DNA from: Erpetoichthys calabaricus
Taxonomy: Eukaryota > Chordata > Cladistia > Polypteriformes > Polypteridae
Assembly (NCBI RefSeq): GCF_900747795.2
Contig: NC_041405.2
Coordinates: 134,203,946-134,267,945, forward strand
Direction of reading: 5' to 3'
DNA length: 64,000 nt
Shown: piece after piece, positions 22,454 to 34,189 of the stretch
How the letters are laid out: every line of letters starts with the position of its first letter
Numbering within the stretch: the stretch's first letter is position 1
The notes under the pieces: model-generated
The model's input: the letters and a program-made list of their open reading frames with translations, nothing else
Databases searched by the model: none
Told to the model about the DNA's origin: nothing
Program-made: the position numbers and the translations under genes

Positions 22454-23228
22454 GTATGTCGGTACTGTGTCTTTTTCATCGTATTTTTAAGCAGCATTCT
22501 TTGCAAAGTGTAAGGCGCATTATTTTGTTAAGGGGCTAACTCAGCGAAGGTTGATTGCCAGAATTCTGTTGTTTTTCACGTTAGAGCCGCTGCTTTTAGT
22601 AGCTATGCACGATATGATTGTAGTGCCAAGTAATCCTTTTATTTTGTTGCTGTTTTTAATACTCATGTCAAGTATTTATCATTTAAGTGCACAGTGTCCT
22701 TTGCTACATTCTGGTGGTTTTTGTTCTCCATGGGTAGTGCTGTTTTCATTTTAAAGAAATCGAAATATTAGATTAGTTGGCTCTTTAAAATGACTCTGTT
22801 GTGAGTGTACAGCAGGCATGTGCGTTATAATGTACCAAGCATTTATGTAAGTTACATGGTGATTTTTAAGTGTTATTTTTTTAGTTTGCTTTTGAATTTT
22901 TTTATCATCATGATTTTCATTCTGATTTCCCATATGATATGGTAATTAATTAATTACACAGGTCTGCAAAATTAAATGAATTAAAATTGGCATAATATTG
23001 AAGTTATTTTTATTTGCATTCATGAACACAACAAAAATATAATTAGAATGTTTCCGTCACATCACATTTAAGTACAACACTGAAAAGAAATTGAATAAAA
23101 ATGTAACAAATTACACTGTTTATTCATCTATGCAATATTGTTCTAAATCAATTTAACATGACAAATATTTCTGATATTTTAAACATATATGTAAAGAAAG
23201 CAATAATACATATTCATTAACATACATA
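22454..23228. other. AT-rich stretch, possible first intron
   Basis: It follows the donor at 22454. No exon-like segment or repeat is recognised. Confidence 0.35.
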
Positions 23229-24427
23229 CACTCACCAGCCACTTTATTAGGTACACCTTGCTAGTACTGGGTAGGGCACCGTTTTGCCTTCAGAACTGCT
23301 GTAATTCTTTGTGGCATAGATTCAACAAGGTGCTTAAAACTTTCCTCAGGGATTTTGGACCATATTGACATGATAGAATCACACAGTTGCTACCAATTTG
23401 TCTGCTGTACATCCAATAGTGTGAATGTCCCAGTCCACCACATCCCAAAAGTGCTCTACTGGATTGAGATCTGGTAATTGTTTGAGTACAGTGAACTCAT
23501 TGTGTCATGTTCAAGAAAGAAGTTTGAGATGATTTCAGCTTTGTGACATGGCACGTTATCCTGCTGTAAGTAGCGATGAGAAGATGGGTACACTGCGGTC
23601 ATAAAAGGATGGACATGGTCAGCAACAATACTTGGGTAAGCTGTGGCATTTAAATGATTATTATTGGTACTAAGGGCCCCAAAGTTTGCCAAGGAAATAT
23701 CCCCCACACCATTATACCATCACCACCACCGCCTACCTGAACTGTTGATACAAGGCAGGATGAATCCATGCTTTCATGTTGTTGATGCCAAATTCTGACC
23801 TTACCATATGCAGCAGAAATCGAGACTCATCAGACCAGACAATGTTTTTCAAATCTTCTGTTGTCCAATTTTAGTGAGCCCCTGCAAATTGTAGCCTCAG
23901 TTGCCTGTTCTTACTTGACAGGAGTGGCACTGCTATGGTCTCCTGTTGCTGTAGCCCATCTGCTTCAAGGCTCAACATGTTGTGCATTCAGAGATGCTCT
24001 TTTGCATACATTGGTTGTAACGAGCGGCTATAGTTGAGTTACTGTTACCTTTCTATCAGCTCGATCTATGACCTCTGGCATCAACAAGGCATTTTTGCTC
24101 AGAAAACTGCCACTCACTGGATATTTTCCCTTTTTCGGGCCATTCTCTGTAAACCCTAGTGATGGTTGTGCTTGAAATACCCAGTAGATCAGCAGTTTCT
24201 GAAATACGCAGACCAGCCCATCTGGCACCAACAGCCTTGCCTTGTTCAGAGTCACTTAAATCACCTTTCTTTTCCATTCTGATGTTTGGTTTGAACTTCA
24301 GCAGGTTGTCTTGACAGTGTCTACTACATGACTAAATACATTGAGTTGCTGCCCTGTGATTGGCTGATTAGATGTTTGCGTTAACAAACAGTTGAACAAG
24401 TGTACCTAATAAAGTGGCCAGTGAGTG
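23229..24427 (-). mobile_element. Tc1-like DNA transposon, uninterrupted copy
   Basis: The ends read inwards as CACTCACCAGCCACTTTATT and CACTCACTGGCCACTTTATT, with TA at both sides. On the minus strand the N-terminal helix-turn-helix (ISETADLLGISSTTITRVYR) is read at 24056-24277. A C-terminal piece (YPSSHRYLQQDNVPCHKAE, with the second catalytic Asp in QQDN) is read at 23456-23707. The frame is broken between them. It is the same family as 3157-4506. Confidence 0.93.
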
Positions 24428-24469
24428 TATAACGTCTTGAGTTTTTGTCAGTTATTAGTTTTTTTTGAT

Positions 24470-25175
24470 CCAAAACTTCGTTTGGCAGCCTGTCGTTTGT
24501 ATGCTTTTGCTGGTGCATCGTTATGAATCATCCAGCAGAAGTCTTCATTATACTAACATACCAATCTCCCTGGTACCTTTTTTCACACGTCCATGATATC
24601 CTCACAGAATCTTTTACCCTGCTGTTCTGTCATTGCTCCTAGATTTTCAGGGAAAAAATCCAATTGTGAATCCAAAAAGTGAACTTTGGAACTCATGTTG
24701 CAACCAAATTCCATAAATTTAACTAATACATTTTCAGAATTTCTTTATAATTTGGATCTTTATTGTTACCCAAAAACTTTGAAAATAATTATTTGAATGC
24801 TATTTAAGCCTCATTACAGGTCGGTTGTCACGTCAACAAATTCTGCATCAGAAATAATTTTTTTAAATCAGGTCCAGCAAAAAATGCCCTCTTTCGATTT
24901 AGCCTCAGAGAAACCTGGAAACTTTTTGCACAAATCCTTAAAAAAGGCTCCATCTCTTGATAGGGCTTTGCAAACTACTTCTTTAAACCAAGTACGTTGC
25001 ATGGATCCACCAGGCTATGTCTGATGATGCTTTTGGCACCAAAGTGTAGCTTTTTTCTAGCTGTACAACTCAATGTCAGTTCTTGGCTCTGCTGTCCAAC
25101 TAACAGAGAAAACCTGGAAAGTTTGTATGCCTTGGCTGCTGACCCAGTAAGTCACACAGAATGTGGTGAAGAAAA
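24470..25175 (-). pseudogene. broken copy of an unnamed multicopy ORF family
   Basis: On the minus strand, pieces read SLVDPCNVLGL, then DGAFFKDLCKKFPGFSEAKS, then CNMSSKVHFLDSQLDFFPEN followed by LGAMTEQQGKRF. These line up with the family copy at 32866-34189 (CNMSLKIHFLHSHLDFFP, LGAVSDEHGERF). Several stops and frame changes make it a fossil. From memory, related predicted proteins are numerous in fish, cnidarians and insects, usually without a name. A transposon origin is likely but unproven. Confidence 0.7.
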
Positions 25176-25253
25176 ATAATTTTTATTTTTGAATTAACAC
25201 TCAGAAATATTTAAAAATCACATGAAATAATAAAATCAATATTGCTAATGTAC

Positions 25254-26452
25254 CAAGGAGTTTTGCCCCCTGCTTGCTTCGCTCGCCAACCCCCGTTTTT
25301 GTTTTTCCGGATACACACTTTTAAGATTTTTTTTTCTTTGAATTGTTGCTGTTTCATTAGTTTCACTTTTATTTCAGAACTCCTGTAAAAACAATATTTG
25401 GAATCTTTTAGTCCCAATATGCTGAATCTTTTTAATGAGGTGTATGAGACATGTGTTTAATGACTTTGTACCATAATTCAGGATAGGTTTCTCTGTTTGG
25501 AATTTCAGCACAGACAAAACGATCTACATCATCAGCAGTTAATAATTTTTTTTGCAAAGTAACCAATAAATGCATGTGAGGTAAAGTCCGTTTTTGAAAT
25601 TCTTTGACTTAAACTTCAAAGCCTTACAATATTTATATACTTCTGACATATCACCTATATCCATATATTCGATCTCTATTCACCTTTTCATTATTTGTCA
25701 GAGTAATAATTTCTCTGTTTACTTTCTTTTTTTTGACACTGTCATTTTTTCTGCTTTCATATTCTGCATCTTGCTCTGCATGTGTTTCACGCCTACTTTT
25801 TTATTTTTTTTTTGTGGGCCTTTCGAATTCCACTGCTTTCATAATCTCTCACCTGTTCTGCATGTGTATAGCGCCAACGTTTGTGAACGTCTTTATAAAG
25901 TTCTACTTTGTCTTTTACTCTCTGTCTTTTAATTCTAAGCCGGATTGGATGTGCTTTTTTTTTCAATTCCACATGTTCCGGGCTGATAATTACTTTCCTT
26001 ATTTTCTGAATTTGCACCTAGATTATGTTTTTCTTTTTTTTTCTCTCCAACTTTTTGAGTCTCTTTTCTCCGTGCTGCTTTCTTCTTCGCTTAGTCATCT
26101 ATGTTTCATTTATAACGTATTGTCCTTATACGCTTTATATGCACTGAGAGCCCTGGATCTGTGTGTACTCAAGGCCTCCTTTACATGACTGAGTGTTTTG
26201 CTGCCTCTGGGCTTATTTGATATTGGTTGTAAGTGGGGCGTGTCTTGCAAGAATCTCATGTTCTATATCCCCGCGAGATGGTCCTGGGTCAATCTCTTGG
26301 CACAAAGTCTCATGGTTTAAGGTCCCCGCGAGACGCTCTGTGGCCAATGTCTTTCATCTCGCGGTTTCTTTTAAGTGTCTTCCGTGATCTTAATGTGAAG
26401 ATCATGTCTCGACAGCCTAGTGTTTCTCTCCAGGATTTTTTTTTATAATAGA
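25254..26452 (-). mobile_element. Helitron, internally deleted, Rep HUH motif visible
   Basis: On the minus strand it starts TC (26452) with A upstream, continues through a conserved 5' region with CCTGGAGAGAAACACTAGGC, and ends with GGTTGGCGAGCGAAGCAAGC and a weak hairpin. A Rep segment around 25480-25600 reads FQKRTLPHMHLLVTLQKK, with the His-Met-His HUH motif at 25570-25578, then ADDVDRFVCAEIPNRETYPE, both typical of Helitron replication initiators. The helicase is absent. The 3' end has decayed from CTAG. Confidence 0.85.
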
Positions 26453-27014
26453 TATCTGCATTATTTGCTATCAGTTACTGATGAGCATCTTAGTGGGTGT
26501 AACGCTGAAGTAGTTGCATACTTTCAGCATTCGGTGTTATTTGCCCGGGTGTCTGCTCTGCTTGTTGCTGTCATTTTTAGGATACAATTAAGGGAGCAAA
26601 CTACAAAGAAAAAATGTAAAGTAATAGGAAAATGACAAAAGATAATTAAGCATTTAAAGCTATAGGAAAAATACTAATCTCTAAATGTCTTACAAGTGTA
26701 AAAATCACACTGCTCTGCTTTTCTGAATGCAAAACAAAGGCAAAAGAAAGAAAACACCAACACCAGCTATTGAAATAAGATTAGTTAGAAGTAGAATAAC
26801 TCTCTGAGTTTGTAAGTAGTTGGATCAAAACCTGCAGCCACATGGAGACCCAGAATGGAATTTGAGAACCACTGCCTTAAATTAAGAGCATTAAAGAATT
26901 TTATACAGATTTATGCTGTGATATATGTTGCTCACATTGTTATTAATTGAATTATAAAAAAATTACATGCTCAAAACTTGTGGTTCAGGGCATTTGTTGT
27001 TTTGTTTTGTTCAA
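26453..27014. other. AT-rich intergenic stretch
   Basis: Nothing recognised. Confidence 0.35.
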
Positions 27015-28336
27015 AAGTAAGCATTGCACAAAACTGCAGCCAAGAACACTCGTTATGACAGAAGAATAGAAAATGGCCATGATAATCCGAGGGTTTTGTT
27101 CTCTGTAGTTAATAAACTACTTCAGTCTACATATAGCTCAATTACCTCCTCTACTGAAGTCTGTGAAAAATTCCTCTACTTTTTCCATAATAAAATGAAA
27201 GATCTAAGTAATTCAACTAACATATATCCATCATCCTTTTATATCTTTCCCTGTCTTCCCACTCCATCCAGCTGTTTTTCTAAATTTTTACCAGTCACAT
27301 ATGCATTTGTTAATAACCTGCTTTGTAAGATGTGGCCAACTACTTGTGTACTGGACCCCATTCCCACCACACTTCTTAAATCCTGTTTTCATGCCATTAT
27401 CCCAACTGTTATGGCAGTAATAAGTACATACCTTGGCATTGGCTCTGTGCCAGCCACTTTTACAATTGCTTCTGTAACCCCAATGTTATAAAAGTCTGGC
27501 CTTGATGCTGACAGTCTTAACAATTTTCGGCCAATCTCTCAATTACCTTTTCTGTCAAAAGTTCTTGAGTGTGTTGTAGCCTCCCAAATCACCAATTACT
27601 TAATGTCTAATAATTTAATAGAACCCTTTCAGTCTGGTTTTGGAGCGGAACTGTTCTGCTTCAGGTAAGTAATGATTTGCTTATGACAGCAGATTCTGGA
27701 CAAACTAGCATATTAATTCTATTAGACCTCAGTGCAGCATTTGACACCGTCAGACATGACATTCTACTGTCCAGAATGGAGAGGATTCTGGGCATCTGTG
27801 GCATTGCCCTCCAGTGGTTCTAGTCCTATCTGACTGATAGGCAAGAGTTTATTTTTCTTGGCAACAGCCAATCCAGCTCAGTGCCAATCACACAAGGAGT
27901 TCCTTAGGGCTCTGTCCTCTGCCCTCTGCTCATCTGTATCTACATGCTTCCACTTGGTCATATTATTCATAGCTATAGACTGGGTTATCATTTATATGTA
28001 GATGATTCTCAACTCTATTTCACTGTTAAAAGAAAAACTTTTTCTGAGCATTCACAGCTCACACCTGTACTCAGTGAAATTAAAACCTGGAAGGAGCAGA
28101 AGTCTTTAAAATTAAACTGCAACAAAACTGTAGTCCTGCAAATTGGCACTAAAGCGCAACTTAAGAAAATGAGCTTTTTTTCGATGACTCTTGAAGGTGA
28201 TCTCATCAGACCTTTTAATGCAAGGAATCTTGGTGTCATTTTTCATTCCTCCTTTTCTCATTCCACCCACATAAATCACATTAAGAAGCTTTCTTATTTC
28301 CACCTCCGTAACACATCCAGTGTTCTCTTATTCTTT
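27015..28336 (+). mobile_element. L2 LINE, reverse transcriptase region
   Basis: Plus-strand pieces give an upstream segment (NGHDNPRVLFSVVNKLL), motif A (LLDLSAAFDTVRHDIL), ALQWFxSYLTDRQ, motif B (VPxGSVLCPLL) and the catalytic-region YHLYVDDSQLY, with DD where most L2 copies have ADDTQLY. Several stops interrupt it. Its 3' end is lost; a family-A SINE scrap (28337-28363) follows. Confidence 0.9.
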
Positions 28337-28363
28337 GAACCCGGGTCTCCTAACTGCGAGGCA
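28337..28363 (-). mobile_element. family-A SINE fragment
   Basis: 27 bases matching the head region of family A (GGAGACCCGGGTTC on the minus strand), directly after the broken L2. Confidence 0.6.
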
Positions 28364-28579
28364 TTGAAATGGATTAATATTAATAAAGCAGAATCAAATT
28401 ATTAGTGTATCAATCTCTTTATCCTTATTGCTCTTTTTAAATTAATGTCATGAGCCTTTCATATGAATTAGTTATCATTTATGAAAAAGTTACCTTCTTA
28501 GGTATAGTGTGCCCTCTATACTGTACGTGTTCCCTGATTCCAAAGAGTAGTAGACAGGGATACTAGCCTGAATGAGAGG

Positions 28580-29590
28580 GAGAGAGAGAGAGACATGTGA
28601 TTGTGATGATGCGGGTTCTGCTCCATGCTTCCATCTTGCTTCTGGGAGTCCTTGAACCCGTCACCATTGGTAATGTCACCGATGAGTTCAGCAGTGAGGC
28701 ACAACAACTGGAGCAAGGGGATGATGTAAAAAGTGCAAAGTACTTTTATTAAAAACAATAAATCAAAACAGTGTCCAAATAAATAGTGCAGTGTCTTTCA
28801 AATCCTTAAATCTTCAATAAGTAAATAATCCAATAAAATAGTTGTGAAGTGGAGGTTAAAACAATAAATAAATCCTTTAAAATGAGGTTAAAACAATGCT
28901 GGAAGCAGTCCTTTAAAAACACAAAGCCCGGTGTCTTCTTTTACCTGTCCCTTCCTGCAGCTGACCTTCTCTCCGCTCATCTGGTCTGGAGGCTTCCTGA
29001 TCCCTGGCTTCGGTTTAGCACTCTCCAGACCGAGACTTAGGTTTTTCCCCAACGATCAGGACGCTGACGTCTGGGAATCCACCACCCAAGCCTCCCGACT
29101 CCAGCTGTCTTCCATGGCGAGCCATCCTTGTTGCTGATCACTCCCGCTCTTCACAATGCTCAGTGGGAGCGACCACTACCAACTGCCCTCGGTGTTGGCC
29201 AAACAGCTCAACTGTCCAGCTGCCTGCGAGCCTGTGCTTGCTCTCTCTCTCTCGCTCGCTCTCTCACACACACCGGCTTTCTCTCCACACTGCTTCCTGC
29301 TTTCTCACTCCTGCAATCTCCTTTTCTTTTACTTTTTGTCATTCTTCACTACTGCCCGCCTCGCGCTTCTATATATTACGGGGATGTGGATCAGCTGTGG
29401 CAATCAACAGCTCCCGGCTGTGTACGACTCCTCACCTGTGCACTTACGTGAGAATCGCCCGCATCAACGAATCACCCCGGGAACCGATCCACCACACTTA
29501 CCACGCCCCCCTCTTTAAGCCGCAAGTGCGTAGATTATTTATTTAAAACTAGCCCTTTTGACATGAGCTGTGGACCCGCTATACCATAGT
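28580..29590 (-). mobile_element. LTR-like block, possibly a solo LTR
   Basis: On the minus strand this roughly 1-kb block has a TATA-like ATATATAGAAG near 29370, a CT/AG-rich leader, and an AATAAAAG polyadenylation signal near 28750. This is the order of an LTR. No flanking coding region and no clear target duplication were found, so the borders and the assignment are uncertain. If real, it is a lone terminal repeat. Confidence 0.35.
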
Positions 29591-29595
29591 GATAT

Positions 29596-30394
29596 GGATG
29601 GAGGTTTGTCGTGTCCCCCCAGGATACAGGGAATCCAACAATTCCTATAGGTGACTAACCTGCTGTCTAAAAAGAGAGTGAGTCCAGGGAGGGAAAGAAA
29701 GAGTTTAACAGTACATTGTGGCCGCTAGAACATAAACACTTAGGATCATGTACAACCATCTCCCCCTCTCTGTCTAAGAGAACAGGCAATTTTCTTATGG
29801 GATACACAGCCCTTTAAGGTCACTAAAGCCTCAAGGAGTCTAATTTGTCACTGGATTCTTGGGCTGGGACAGAGGGAAAACTTACTGAGTTTGGAGGAGT
29901 GGTCCACCTTGTGGGAGAAAGACAGAGGCCAGGGTTGAGACAGGAGGTGAAAAGGAAGTGGATATTGAAGTGAAGAGATGAGAAAGAGGACAGGCTACTC
30001 CACCTGTCAGACAATCATTGGGGCAGGCCCAGAGATGTTCTCAGGACTGATATCTTTGCAGTTTGTTTGTACTTTGGGTCCTTTATATATTAATCTCTGT
30101 CTTGTCACATTTTGTTATCAAAAATGTAATTTTTGTTTATCTAATTGTCTCCTGGGTGTTGATAAGTGTGTTGGGAGCTGTTTTGAGAGCCTTCACATAC
30201 TCTTTAGATTTGATTGTTATGCAGATGATACCCTTTAATTTTCTCATTTGCATTATTAACTAATTTACTGAGGTTAAACTGTGAATGAATTAATGTGATT
30301 TTTCCTTAAATTCAGTAAAAATAATAATTCTTTTAAGATAACAAATTCATGTGTGGCAAGTCAGAAAACACAATATGCCTTGCTGTAGTTAAAA
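29596..30394. other. intergenic stretch, partly purine-rich
   Basis: The first half has purine-rich plus-strand stretches (about 29670-29990). No gene recognised. Confidence 0.35.
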
Positions 30395-30620
30395 TATGAC
30401 AACAAGGGAGCATAGATAGAAGACAGTTTAGGATAAAGTAGGGAAATTCTTCTTCACACAGAGGACTTTAAATATTTGGATCAAGTAACCAAGCAAAGAA
30501 GCTATAAAAAGCAATTCTGAGACTGTCAGACCTTGACTCAAGATTTTGAAAGCATTAAATGAACAGAAAGTGATGATCTATGTAACACTGAATGGCATGT
30601 TCTTGTTAAAAATATTTATC
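30395..30620 (+). mobile_element. CR1-like LINE 3' remnant
   Basis: AATTCTTCTTCACACAGAGG and, further on, GAATGGCATGTTCTTGTT match the 3' region of the LINE at 4955-7062, which ends in GAATGGCCTGTTCTTGTC. Strongly decayed. Confidence 0.6.
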
Positions 30621-32865
30621 TTCTACACCAACTTGAATGTTTTTTACTGAAACTAACCAATTGGGCCTTTATCACTGCTTGTATTCATTGCTTTTAGTAA
30701 GTTTGAGAACTATGATTTCTTAATATACCATAGGTGAGTGTAGTATTGTGAATCTAAAACCTACACTGATCTCTAGGCACAGTTTATTTGGACCCATGGC
30801 CTTTGCCCACATACCTAAAAATTCCAAATTAAACAAATTAAAATCTTGCTGAAATTCTTAGATGCTATTCTTGAGGAAATCTTGGAATTGTTTGGTATTG
30901 TTCCGGTCATGGAGATCGGTTGTAGATTTTATCCTTTCATAGTCTATTAACAGTTTTGTCAGTCTTTCCCAGTTTATATGCTTGTAACAAAACAATCATC
31001 TTTACATTTACAAAAATTGTAATCTTAATCTTCCCGCTGTGCTATACTGTTATTGTGTCTATGGCAGTTTTAAATCTACACCAGCTGTGCAGTGACATAG
31101 AAAAAAAATTGACAAGATGACACACCATGTTATTAAACTAGATGCTTTATTATTCTTATAGTTTAATCTTCTCATCACTTCCAGCTGCAAATACTGTGTA
31201 ATAAACTACAGAAATCAAACAGCTGAATATTTCATTCGACTTGCACCCACTTGCTCATACTGTTAGTTAAAAACACAAAACCTTTTCAAGCAGATCTCTC
31301 CTTAAGTTGTCATTGTGTCAGAGAGACAGAAGAGAGGCTTTTGAACTTGTGGTAGTGAGTTGAACTGGGAGGGAGTTAATATTTGATTCAGTTACTTTGT
31401 TTGACATCAGCTTTTCATAAAAAATATTTTTTTTCTCCTAGGGACATATGATTAACATAAATGTTATCATCCCCTTTTGTTATTCTGGCTGCAAGACCTG
31501 TATGCTAGTAAAATCAGAAGCAGAAAAAAGTACCACCACCACTACCACCACCACCAGTCTAGGATCACTGAGGATTTATTTCCCTCTGAATTTGTCCTGC
31601 AGAAAAACATTTTAAAAGGATGTCTTTAGTAGACTGGTGTATCAACCCATTCATGCCTGTTGTTGCCATATTGGTCTTCTCTCATGGCAGAAACAAGTAT
31701 TGATAACAGGGATATATATGGTGTTGAGAGACATGAGGGTAAGGTGGTTTGTACTTCTGCCTTACAGTTACAGCTTCCTGGCTTTGATTCTGGGCCATGA
31801 TCCTGTCTTTGTTGACCTAGTATGTTGTGCTCATTTTGCCACAGGTTTTCTTTATGTTTTCTGGCTTCTTGTACATCCCAGATTTTTGCAGGTTACACTT
31901 AGTATATGGATGAATGCTTAGGGGTGCATGTGAAACTGCAATGATTATTGTGAGGTCCCCGCATTAATGAGTTATGGAGGCATCATTTGGTTACAACTTT
32001 TCTTTTCCATATAGGGAAGTATCATCCACCAGTAACCACTTTGACCCTGTTTGCCCATCAACTTATGTATTAGTTTTTTCTACTCCAGTCAGAACAGAAA
32101 GTTCATTGAAAGTGTCATTGTTAACTTAATTGGTGTCCATTGATTATTCATTGATTGATAGCTAGTATGTGGAAACTTGCTCAATGTGATGCATAAATTG
32201 TTTTTTTCTGTCTGCTCTACGTGAAAGGCCAAGCTTAGGCAAGTATTAGCTTCTATAGCGGTGCCTGCTGGCTTCACATTTTCAGTATCTTGTTCTGCAG
32301 ATCTCTTGTGTATATTCAGAAGTTCTCTAAGCTCTTTGCTAATTTTGAAAATTGTGCATAGAGGTAATACTAGCTAATGTCTTCAGCTAATTATCCAGGA
32401 TGGTAGTAATTCCTGCACTTTTGTCATTTTAATTCCAGAACTCGAAGGGAGTTTCAGTAAAACATTAGCATGAGTTCCTTGTTGCGCCTTCTGCTGAATC
32501 CTGCTGTCCAGGACTTGATTGATATTACTGAATTGCCTGCAAAGCTTCATTAAGTAGAGCCTTTCTGAGTCAGCCCATATACTTAGATTTATAATCCAGA
32601 AGGGCCTCCTTATTGTGGCAGTGCCCTGGACACAGAATTTAAATGGTTTCTGAGAGGACCATCACTGTACAACAATTTTTTTGAAAAGTCTTGCTTCCTG
32701 AAAAGGTTTTGCTGATTGTGACAGGCACCTAAGGGGTATTCACAAATATAGTTTTGGTTTTACTGCATCACGTAGGAACTCTGAGAAATAGACATTTATA
32801 TGTTTACTGACAATAACGTATTTAGTCATGTTTATGTTTCGCATAAGCTATTAAATTCAACAGAA
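30621..32865. other. intergenic stretch
   Basis: A degenerate family-A SINE is likely at about 31725-31900 (plus). The rest shows nothing that I can name. Confidence 0.4.
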
Positions 32866-34189
32866 TTAAAAGTGTTTTGCTCCTGATTTTCTTTTGTATT
32901 CAATGTCTGGTGCATCACGTTGCAGTGTCCCAACAGTAGTTAGCAAGCATTGATGGATTCCAGTTGCCCTGGTATCGTTTCTCCATCGTAGCAATGTCCT
33001 GGTGAAACCTTTCACCGTGTTCGTCACTGACAGCACCGAGATTTGAGGGGAAGAAGTCCAAGTGTGAGTGGAGGAAATGAATCTTGAGTGACATGTTGCA
33101 CTTCATTGTCTTGTATGCTTTGAGAAGTTTGTCTACCAGCTGAATGTAGTTTGGGGCTCTGTAATTGGCCAGAAAATTGTCAACAACGTCTTTGAAGGCT
33201 TTCCAGGCAATTTTTTCTGGCCCAACTAACAGATCTTCAAACTGCTTTTCACTCATAACATGTCTGATCTGTAGGGCCAACAAAAATGCTCTCTTTGATC
33301 TTGGCATCAGTTATTCTTGGGAACATCTGTCTTAAATAATGAAAACCTTCACCTTCCTTGTTCAGTGCTTTCACAAAATTCTTCATGAGTCCCAGTCCAT
33401 ATTCTCATACGTTTCTTTCATGTGTGCTGCATGGCCAACAGGTACTGAAGGATAAAAGTTGCCATTGTGTAGCAGAACAACTTTCAGGCTTAACATTGAT
33501 GAATCAATGAAGAAACGCCACTCTTCCAGGTTGTGATCACAACCCAAAGCTGAGAACAATCCTTCAATGTCACAAGAGAAACAGAGACTGTCGACTTGTG
33601 CAAAAAATTTGGTCATATCACGATGTTGGCCTCGAAACACAGAGATTTTTGTACCTGGTGACAGCAAACACTATTCCTGCAGTCTCAAACCCAGCAGCTT
33701 GGCTTTTGCTTTTTACAGACCCAAATCTCTGACCAAATCGTTCAATTCGGACTGTGTTATCAGATGTGGATCGCCTGATGAGCACGGTTCAAAATCCGGG
33801 TCAATGTCATTGTCAGTACCCTGCATTGCAGTTTCTTCATCTGGTTCGTCTAAGGTCCAATCCTCTGGTGGTTTCGGAATTGGAAGACTGTCGTCATGTG
33901 GCATGGGTCTTATTGCTGAAGGCAGATTAGGATATTCAGTTGACTTCTTTTTTTTGGCAGAGAAACCAGACACATTAGTCAAACAGAAGTAACAGTCCAT
34001 CACATGGTCTTTCTGATCTCTCCATATCACCGGAACAGCAAACGGCATCGTCTTTCGAGTGCCTCTGAGCCAGGCTCTCAGACTGACAGCACATGTCGCA
34101 CAGCAAATGTGAGGCGCCCATTCCTTGTCTTGATCACCAATTTTGCAGCCGAAATACAGATGATAAGCTTTCTTCACAAGAGCAGCCAT
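32866..34189 (-). pseudogene. unnamed multicopy ORF family, longer copy
   Basis: The minus strand holds three consecutive open segments that clearly belong to one protein. The first starts MAALVKKAYHLYFGCKIG and has two Cys pairs (CCATC, CYFC) that suggest zinc binding, then an acidic linker. The second has SLCFSCDIEGLFSALGCDHN and HNGNFYPSVPVGHAAHMKET. The third has CNMSLKIHFLHSHLDFFP, SDEHGERFHQDIATMEKRYQ and LANYCWD. It is broken in a few places and probably shortened internally. No introns and no host-gene match were seen. A related copy lies at 24470-25175. I do not know the function; a transposon-borne gene is the likeliest reading. Confidence 0.75.

Noticed and set aside
25594-26188. 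Phe/Leu/Ser-rich plus-strand frames resembling membrane proteins
   Set aside because: They are antisense to a Helitron lysine-rich coding region, and hydrophobicity follows from the T-rich strand.
29128-29546. Three overlapping plus-strand frames of 107-127 residues
   Set aside because: All arise from a CT-rich repeat-like block; no homology and no splice context.
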